Assembly (NCBI GenBank): GCA_028386065.3
Contig: JAKUCV010006703.1
Coordinates: forward strand, 1 to 64,000
Direction: 5' to 3'
Source of the DNA: Turnera subulata
Taxonomy: Eukaryota > Streptophyta > Magnoliopsida > Malpighiales > Passifloraceae
Length of the DNA stretch: 64,000 nt
Program-made: the position numbers and the translations under genes
The notes under the pieces: model-generated
What the model was told of the DNA's origin: nothing
Databases searched by the model: none
Seen by the model: the letters and a program-made list of their open reading frames with translations, nothing else
Shown: positions 57,315 through 64,000 of the stretch, one piece after another
Layout of the letters: every line of letters begins with the position of its first letter
How positions within the stretch are numbered: position 1 is the stretch's first letter

Positions 57315-58096
57315 TTGACTCAAGAGCATCATTGGGGCCTAGTCGACATTGGTTGCTGTCCATTAGGGCCAAGTCGACATATCTTTAGTTTTACAATTTA
57401 AGGTTGCCGAATTTTATAATAAACTCTCTTTTATGAATTCGGCTTGGGTTATGTTTTTAATTATATTGTTGGGTCAAATCCAATATTAATTAGTTGGTTA
57501 ATTTGGGCTTAAGTTATTTGGGGTTTTATTTGTAAGGTTTTAATTAGTGTCCAATTAATGTAGGCCCAATTAAAATTCAGGTTCCATTAGGGTTAAGGTT
57601 TTGGCCAAATTTGGTCCAAACTAGGGTTTAGGGTTTCGGTACCTAGTGAGGTCGACCTAGGGTTATTAGGTTTAGTATAAGTATGTTTTTTTGTGGCTGT
57701 TGCAAAGGTTAGACATTCTGGAAAATAAAAATTATGTTTTCTCTTAAGAGAGTTTCTTTTCTGTTTGAGTGATTCAAACAAATCCTTGAGTGCTGATGCT
57801 CTTGGAAACCTTGAGTGTTGATTCTCTATGTTTATTCTAGGGATTTAGAATAACTTTTCAGGTTTGCAAATCTGTGGTGTAATTCTGATTTCCTAGTTGC
57901 TAACGTTTGACTCTCTTGCTGATTAGGGTTTCAAATGTTGGCGCATTCTTGTGTGTTAAAGCCTTATTGTTTCTTTCATGCTGATTTGGGAGGAATAAGG
58001 GGTGGAGATTCACAAAGTTTGATTGAGATTGAGGTCGGGACCACAATCTGATTCAGTAGGAATTCTGGTGCTGATTCTAGGGTTCCTGCCGTATCA
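57095..58096 (+). mobile_element. 3' LTR of the CRM-like element
   Basis: 1002 bp, the same length as the 5' LTR, with scattered substitutions. The first 220 bp are coding. ACCTA follows. Confidence 0.92.
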
Positions 58097-58223
58097 ACCT
58101 ATAATTATTATGTTGTATTTACTCTTCTTTTGTTATACCATGTAAACCTATACATATAGGGATGTCTTATGTCAATGAAAAACATCACAAAATTCTATCA
58201 CTTCTTTGTTTACCCATTTAACA

Positions 58224-58238
58224 TGGTAACAGAGTAGG
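58224..58238 (+). promoter_or_regulatory. Primer-binding site of the decayed copia element
   Basis: TGGTAACAGAGTAGG follows the split 5' LTR. This is close to the standard initiator tRNA-Met site (TGGTATCAGAG) and differs from the GCG variant in the other four elements. Confidence 0.75.
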
Positions 58239-58913
58239 TTTTGTCACCTGTTTTTTTTTTCTTCTATTCTTTCTTCATGTTTTCTTTTAAGATATGGTTT
58301 TAGCACCAAATATACTAGATCTCCGAATCTCAAACAATATGGTGGTCAATTTTCCATTAATCTCAACCCCTACAAACACAAACACCCAAACACAACCGAT
58401 AGTTGTCAATCATGATAATTTGAATTCCCAATTACTGTCATACCAGATGAAACCAGCTACTCTCTAAGGTCTGAACTTATCAAAATGCAAATTGGTGCAC
58501 GAAACAAAGCTGGTTATCCCATAGATAGACAGATAAAACTAGCCCTTGAAGCCACTGATGAATCACTGCACGCAGCCCATGTCGTTCAAACAAGTAATAC
58601 ATAGGTATCTGTTTTTTCTGCTACTTCTATGAATAATACAAGGATAATTTACACAGGTGCTACAGATCACATGACTAAGGATCCGGGTCAATTACAAACC
58701 ATTTTTCCTTCATCCGATTCTACCATCTCTACAGCCAATGTGGGTGCTTCCCCGGAAGTTGGTGAGGGCACTATCATTTTATGCGGTAATCTTAAATTGG
58801 AGAAAAAAGTCTTAGTTGTTCATTCCCTTGAATATAACCTCTTGTTTAGCAGTCAACTTACTTTCACTTTTTCCTGTATTGTAATTTCTTGGCCCACATA
58901 TTGTCTTTTTTAG
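58239..58913 (+). pseudogene. gag and protease remnant, decayed copia element
   Basis: A short gag relic is followed at 58629-58913 by the protease region (GATDHMTKDP, TISTANVGASPEVGEGTIIL, VVHSLEYNLLF). The usual D-S/T-G active site reads TGA(T)DH, and most of gag including the zinc knuckle is deleted or unrecognisable. Confidence 0.7.
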
Positions 58914-58961
58914 GATATTCGGACGAGAAAGATTCTTGGTTATGGTGTTACGCAAGACAAA

Positions 58962-59859
58962 TTGTACTACCTAGATCTTACTTACACTGGCAAGACAAAA
59001 GTTGGTCAATTATACAATGCTCAGAGTAAGGAGGAGGTAAAAGATCTAATTTGGTTGTGGCATCGTAGATTAGGACATCTCTCTTTTGGTCACTTTAGAA
59101 GGTTACAACCCGATTTATTTTCTATTTTCAACGAGTCTGATTTCCACTGTGGTACTTGTGAGTTAGCCAAAAGTCATCGAGTGTCTTATTTACCTTGATT
59201 CAATAAAAGTACTGAACCTTTTATGTTATCCATATTGATATTTGGGGTCCTGCAAAAAATACCTACAATCTCTAATGCTCGATAATTCGTCACTTTTACT
59301 GATGAATGCACTCGTATGACCTAGGTTGCTCTTCTTCATAAGAAAAATGATATTTTTCCTACTTTTCAAGAATTTTATAACATGGTAGGTAGACAATTTT
59401 AAAAACAAATTCGTGTTTTGCAATCTGACAATGGCACTGAATTTGTAAACACTGACTTAGAAAATTTCTTGAAATAACTTGGGATACAACATCAGACACC
59501 CCACAATAAAATGGCCTAGCTAAACGAAAAATAGACAATTAATGCAAGTAATCCGGGCATCACTTTTTTGGATGAATATGCCACACCACTATTGGGGAGA
59601 AGCTCTTACATCTGCTACGTATATCATCAATCGTACACCTTCCCGGGTCTTAAGCTTCCAAACCCCATTACAAAAATTGTGCGCTTTTCTTTCCATTCCC
59701 CACTTCCCAAACCTTGAACCACATATCTTTGGTTGTACAGTTTATGTACACATCCCCAAACTACTACGCATAAAACATGCTCCTTGTGCCAAAAGATGTG
59801 TCTTTGTTGGATATTCTAATATCCAGAAGGGTTATCGTTGTTATGGTCCCTATACTTGA
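58962..59859 (+). pseudogene. Integrase region, decayed copia element
   Basis: The HHCC part reads WLWHRRLGHLSFGHFRRL...CGTCELAKSHR (58962-59198). The core from 59220 to 59540 is riddled with stops, though QSDNGTEF- and NKMA-like relics are legible. The tail at 59542-59859 (HYWGEALTSATYIINRTPSR, IFGCTVYVHIPK, VFVGYSNIQKGYRCYGP) is copia-type. It is non-functional. Confidence 0.85.
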
Positions 59860-59967
59860 AAAATTCATGTAACTATAGATGTCACTTTCTATGAGTCTGC
59901 ACCATTTTATTCTCCTAGAGTTCATGATCATTCTCTTCAAGGGAAGAGTACTGATGAAGAGAATGGA

Positions 59968-61118
59968 ATGCCATACAATAGAAAAGCACCAATCATACTA
60001 GATGACGAGCAAATAGCACAAATAGTGCTAGTTTTTTCCGAAGATAGCGAGGTAGCACCATCTGTGCAAGTTAGATCACTAGAGCCAGTTTCAGGGAAAG
60101 AAGATCTAGGTCACACAACAGTACAATTGGCTCTGCCTATACCACCAACCAATGAGTCTTCTCAAGAAAAGTCACAAAAGGTAACACCTACTCCCTCACC
60201 CCATGAACTTGAATCAAGATATCCTAGAAGAGATAACAGAGGAATCCCAACAAAACACTATGACCTAGACTTGGAAGCCAAAGCTAGATACCCAATTAGC
60301 AATTATGTGCCTCATCATAGGTTTTTTGAATCTCATGTACTTACCATCAATCAATTATCTACTGTATCTATTCATAGTAGTGTGCAGAAAGCTTTAACAG
60401 ATCTTAGGTGGAAGAAAGTAATGAATGAAGAAATGGAGGCACTCCAAAAGAACAATGTATGGGAACTTGTGCAATAACCTAAAGGAATAAAAGCAATTGG
60501 GTGCAGATGGAGGTGTTCACAATAAAACTCAAGACAAGGGGAAGCATTGACAGATTCAAAGCAAAGCTTGTAGCAAAAGGATATACGTAACAATATAGGG
60601 TGGACTATCAAGAAACCTTTGCTCCAGTAGCAAAGTTCAATACAATTTGCATTCTCATATCCCTTACAGCAAAACGACATTGGCCTCTACATCAGTTTGA
60701 TGTCAAGAATATATTCCTCAACGGTGTTCTAGAGGAAGAAATCTGTATGAAGTTACCTCTTGGAGTCCAACAGAATCCTACTAGAAAGAATGTAGTTTGC
60801 AAGCTAAAGAGATCGTTGTATGGATTAAACCAGCCATCAAGAGCTTGGTTTTGGAGACTATCAACCACCATAAAGGAGTTTTGTTACAGACAAAGTAACT
60901 CAGATCATACCCTATTCATAAAGCAAATTGAGGGTAAGGTGACAGCTTTGATTGTATATGTTGATGACATAGTTTCGACCGGAGATGATCCCAATGAAAT
61001 TACAGCTTTGGAGAAGTACTTAGCTGCCAAGTTTGAGATGAAAGACTTGGTAAAACTCAAGTATGTTTTGAAAATTGATGTATCCAGGTCCAAGCATGGG
61101 ATATCTTTCTCTCAATAA
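59968..61118 (+). pseudogene. Reverse transcriptase, decayed copia element
   Basis: A linker with Arg/Tyr-rich RYPRRDNRGIPTKHY leads into WKKVMNEEMEALQKNNVWEL, then a stop near 60475. RT resumes with YQETFAPVAKFNTI, HQFDVKNIFLNGVLEEEI, YGLNQPSRAWF and catalytic YVDDIVSTGDDPNE. The frame ends at 61118. Confidence 0.88.
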
Positions 61119-61912
61119 AAGCATGTACTAGATCTTCTCAAGGAAACTAGTATGCTTTCTTGCAAACCAACAGAAACACCTATTGAGATGAATCACAAGC
61201 TTGGGATTTTTCCAGACCAAATGTCAACGAATAAAGGCTAGTATCAATATTTGGTTAGCAACTTTATTTGTTTGTCATATATGAGGCCAGATATTGTATA
61301 AGGAGTAAGTGTTGTGAGTCAATTTTAGAGTACACCAAGTGTGGAACATATGGATGTTGTTTATAGAATCCTACAGTATTTGAAAAATTCACCATGGAAA
61401 GGATTGCTTTTTATAAAGGATGGAAAACTAAGGGTTGAAGGCTACCTGACTGGGCTGGTGACCAGACAACTAGAAGGTCCACTTCAGGGTACATTACTTT
61501 CGTAGATGGTGATTAGTCACATGGAGAAGCAAGAAACAAAATGTTGTTGTAAGATCCAATGCAGAAGCTGAATTTCGAGGCATGGCTCATAGTGTCTGTG
61601 AGTTATTATGGATCAAAAGTATTCTGAAGGATATGGGAGTGGATTACACTGAACCTATGAAGTTGCATTATGACAATAAGGCAACCATTGAGATTGCACA
61701 CAATTCTGTACAACACAATCGCACCAAATATGTTGAAGTTGATCGTCATTTTATCAAAGAGAAATTGGATGACAAGGCTATCAGCTTTCCTTTTGTCAAA
61801 TCTAAAGATTAGTTAGCAGATGTATTGGCGAAAGCAGTTTCAGTAAAGATGTTCCACTCCACAATTGACAAGTTGGGCATGATAAACATCTTTCTGCCAA
61901 CTTGAGGGGGAG
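61119..61912 (+). pseudogene. RNase H, decayed copia element
   Basis: Stop-ridden between 61119 and 61580. Then MAHSVCELLWIKSILKDMGV, YDNKATIEIAHNSVQHNRTK and EVDRHFIKEKLDDKAI lead to a stop at 61810 and LADVLAKAVSVKMFHSTIDK beyond it. GAGGGGGAG at 61904-61912 is the polypurine tract. Confidence 0.88.
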
Positions 61913-62075
61913 TGTTGGTATGATTGATGAATTCAAGCATGATTTAAGACTTTATTTACGTAATCAATGTTAATTGTAAAAACCGCTAGTTGACATATAA
62001 TTATTATGATGTAATTACTCTTTTTTTATTATACCATGTAAACATGTATATGTATATATAGGGATGCCTTATGTG
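61913..62075 (+). mobile_element. 3' LTR of the decayed copia element, truncated
   Basis: It matches the split 5' LTR (gatttacgtaatcaatgt..., tataattattatgatgta, ataccatgtaaac, atatagggatg) up to about 62075, where similarity stops about 45 bp short of the expected end. Confidence 0.8.
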
Positions 62076-62354
62076 TTTGTCAACAACGAGCGATCCTCTG
62101 CTACAGGATCCGACCGGTAAAGGATCGAATGGATGGTGTCTCTCGTCCTTAGACTAGGTTTTAGTTTTTGTTTTGTATTCTAAGCTAAGTTAGAAAGACA
62201 TGATAAAGTTATAATAATATGCGATAAGTAAAACATAGATAAATTGGATAAAATGTAGTAATTTGATTGATTGATTTTGGGATACTTATTATAGGTATAG
62301 TCGACGGCCTTATATAGGCACTGTTAACACCATTACAAAATTTAAATAGATAAG
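62076..62354. other. Unassigned spacer
   Basis: No gene. It contains two short repeats of the word ggatcc/ggatcg-type (aggatccgaccggtaaaggatcgaatgg) and a ttatataggc TATA-like word near 62312. Origin not recognised. Confidence 0.4.
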
Positions 62355-63943
62355 TTTGAATACCCGACCCAAAGTCACCTGGGCCTATTCACTTAATCCT
62401 TTCACCTTCTTCCTCGGGTCAATCCCATGACATCGGAGTCGCCACCCAAATTTTATTAAGGATAAAACTTGGAAAAAACCTTCATGTGACTCCTTTAGGC
62501 TACATGGTCATAGCGAACCAAAGTTATGGGATCGGGGGTTCGTCACAGATGGGAAGGTGTTAGGCACCCATCCGTGTTGGGTCGAGACTATGTGCAATTG
62601 TAAAATGCAAGTGTGCCTGGTGCGAGTGTGCATGTGTGGAAAATAAAGAGAAGGGAAGTAGAAGAAGATTTGGCTTGCATCCCGTTGTAAAACCGAGACT
62701 ACCTACGTACCCAAGTGATAGGGGTCAAAGCCATGTAGTTCTAAACATGGCACTAATCGGCCACTTACAGCATCAAAAGCAACAACATACAATCAGTAAA
62801 GAATCAATCAAAAGAGTTTAGTGTTACCTCTTGTAGCCCTCCTCTAGCTCCTTACAATGGGTCGAGTTCTACACCCACCTTCTTGTCGTTCCTAAGCTCA
62901 ATGATTGGTCCTCTTCTTGATTTTTCTTTGCTAATCTACTGCTGGTGCCTCCCACGAAATTCCTCAAGAGTTTTTGCCTAAAAATGTATTTCTAGGCTTG
63001 GAGAACTAGAGTTTCTCCAAACACTTAAGCCTTATAGGCGTATATATGAGAAAAGTTTATGATCCCTTGAAATGTGTGTGAGGGGTCCTATATATAGTGT
63101 TCTGGGAAGCCTAGGGGCGTGGACCTGCTTAATGGTGAAGATTGTACCCGAAAAGCTGGTCCAAAACCGTGTCGGATTGAAATTAGAAACAAAATCAGAG
63201 ATTTGGGCGAATCTGGGAAGCCATGACTGCCGCTGCCGGCGGTCATCTACTGCATGACCGCCAATGCCGGCGGTCTTGAGTGGATGCCCGCCAGCACCTG
63301 GCGGTCGTCGTGAGAGGACCTCCGGTTGCCCCGCGTGTCACCCGTTCTTTCCATTTTCGAACCCCTAATCCCCCTAATTCAGCCCTGATTTGATCCTACC
63401 GCGTAATTAACCCCTAATCAATCCAGAATCACTCAATTACTTGATCATCACTCCCCTAAATAATTCCAAGACTGATTGATTACATATTTAACACCCATTT
63501 CCTACTAAATCATGCAAAAGCAGCATTTCTACATAAATGACGATTTAGCTCTGATTTTCCACGAAAATCTGAGCTAAATTAGTCTTCAAAAAATGTGTTA
63601 ATGGGCTAATTAAACTCCGGATAACTAACTTGGGCCCTTAAACCCATCTTTAACCAAAAGATAAATCATCTCATTAAAATTGGATTAAACATAGACAAAA
63701 GGCCCAAAAACACATTTCAGCCTAAATAAACCTTATTATACATTTTATCCTAAGATTAAATCATCTCATTAATCATAGTACACCAATGTACAAAGGCTCA
63801 AGTCACTAAAATGTGTTACTTCCACTAAGATAAATTCTTGACATGCTTTATTCCTAGGACTAAATCATCTCACTAACCCTAGGTTCAGACATTTAAAATC
63901 TAATTTTCGTGGAAAATTCGTAGGTCAAATTTGGGTGTTCACA
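62355..63943 (-). mobile_element. 3' LTR of a Ty3/gypsy element extending beyond the window
   Basis: 1589 bp in reverse orientation to the solo LTR 44418-46003 (TGTGAACACCC at 63943; inner end near 62357 reads TGAATACCCGACCC on the plus strand). On the minus strand GAGGGGCATC directly precedes the LTR start, a polypurine tract, so this is the 3' LTR and the body lies right of 64000. The tract and ends recall the Tat/Ogre lineage, but without pol this is tentative. Confidence 0.75.
63225..63325. repeat. GC-rich hairpin modules in the gypsy 3' LTR
   Basis: Tandem imperfect inverted modules (atgactgccgctgccggcgg, catgaccgccaatgccggcgg-like) that correspond to those at 45050-45143. Stem sequences differ among the three LTR copies while the gccnnnnggc layout is kept. 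Confidence 0.75.
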
Positions 63944-63956
63944 GATGCCCCTCGTT
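63944..63956 (-). promoter_or_regulatory. Polypurine tract of the right-edge gypsy element
   Basis: Minus strand ACGAGGGGCATC just before TGTGAACACCC. Confidence 0.7.
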
Positions 63957-64000
63957 GATGTGTCCTTAGGAATTAAGAACGAAACAACGTAAGAACAGGA

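Larger units (their letters stand above)
50529..58096 (+). mobile_element. CRM-like chromovirus (Ty3/gypsy), nearly complete
   Basis: ACCTA flanks the element at 50524-50528 and 58097-58101. LTRs are 50529-51530 and 57095-58096, 1002 bp each. It has a primer-binding site, a leader of about 0.9 kb, one long gag-pol polyprotein region (52457-57314) and a polypurine tract (AAGGCAGGAGGGAA, 57081-57094). RT text ([20 protein letters not shown]) and a pol that runs about 220 bp into the 3' LTR are features of the CRM (centromeric retrotransposon) clade. Three identifiable lesions separate it from an intact frame: stops at 54050 and 56817 and a short deletion near 55218. The gag start codon is also altered. 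Confidence 0.9.
50460..62075 (+). mobile_element. Decayed Ty1/copia element with a CRM-like chromovirus nested in its 5' LTR
   Basis: The 5' LTR (50460-50528 plus 58102-58223, about 190 bp without the insertion) starts TGTTGGCATTGACG. The 3' LTR starts at 61913 (TGTTGGTATGATTGATG) after GAGGGGGAG. Between them are a primer-binding site at 58224, a shortened gag region, protease, GAG-pre-integrase, integrase, RT and RNase H, all with many stops. The 3' LTR is truncated at about 62075. This is a much older copy than the chromovirus it contains. Confidence 0.88.

Overview
The window is plant nuclear DNA, almost certainly from a eudicot. It is a gene-poor, retrotransposon-packed region of the pericentromeric or heterochromatic kind. 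The evidence is nested LTR retrotransposons of plant-only lineages (Athila, SIRE/Maximus, Tork, chromovirus/CRM-like, Tekay-like), plant-type primer-binding sites, and one DYW-class pentatricopeptide repeat (PPR) gene on the minus strand. All other coding sequence is transposon-derived and most of it is broken. The species cannot be named from the sequence alone.

Layout, left to right. 1-803: two truncated Ty3/gypsy LTRs. 1077-1316: truncated copy of a Ty1/copia LTR whose partner lies at 46991-47230. 2639-14413: SIRE-type Ty1/copia element on the minus strand (TSD GATTG), with deletions in gag and integrase, an envelope-position ORF, and two later DNA-transposon insertions: a 1.77 kb Mutator-like element carrying foreign GC-rich sequence, and a 257 bp MITE of the same family. 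14461-33044: Athila-type element on the minus strand (TSD AGAAC) with a complete Tork-type copia element (18470-26627, TSD CAAAG) inside its integrase. 34827-43006: non-autonomous Tekay-like element made mostly of 3.3 kb LTRs (TSD TGAGA), inserted into a SIRE-like LTR. 43528-47230: 3' end of an old plus-strand copia element, interrupted by a solo gypsy LTR (44418-46003, TSD AGTGG) whose left junction was later tandemly duplicated. 48631-49784: 3' part of the PPR-DYW gene. 50460-62075: decayed copia element whose 5' LTR was split by a nearly complete CRM-like chromovirus (50529-58096, TSD ACCTA). 62355-63943: 3' LTR of a minus-strand gypsy element that continues past the right edge.

Most boundaries rest on matching 5 bp target-site duplications, TG..CA-type LTR ends, primer-binding sites and polypurine tracts read directly from the sequence. 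No transposon here has a fully intact polyprotein, so present mobility would depend on relatives elsewhere.

The most unusual signal is a 12 bp palindrome, AACATCGATGTT, occurring about 25 times in the untranslated leader of the Tork element, nearly always as pairs whose starts are 19-21 bp apart. The same paired arrangement occurs three times in each LTR of the unrelated Athila element. A second cross-family signal is a shared variant primer-binding site, TGGTAGCGGAG, in four different LTR retrotransposon families, where plant initiator tRNA-Met would predict TGGTATCAGAG.
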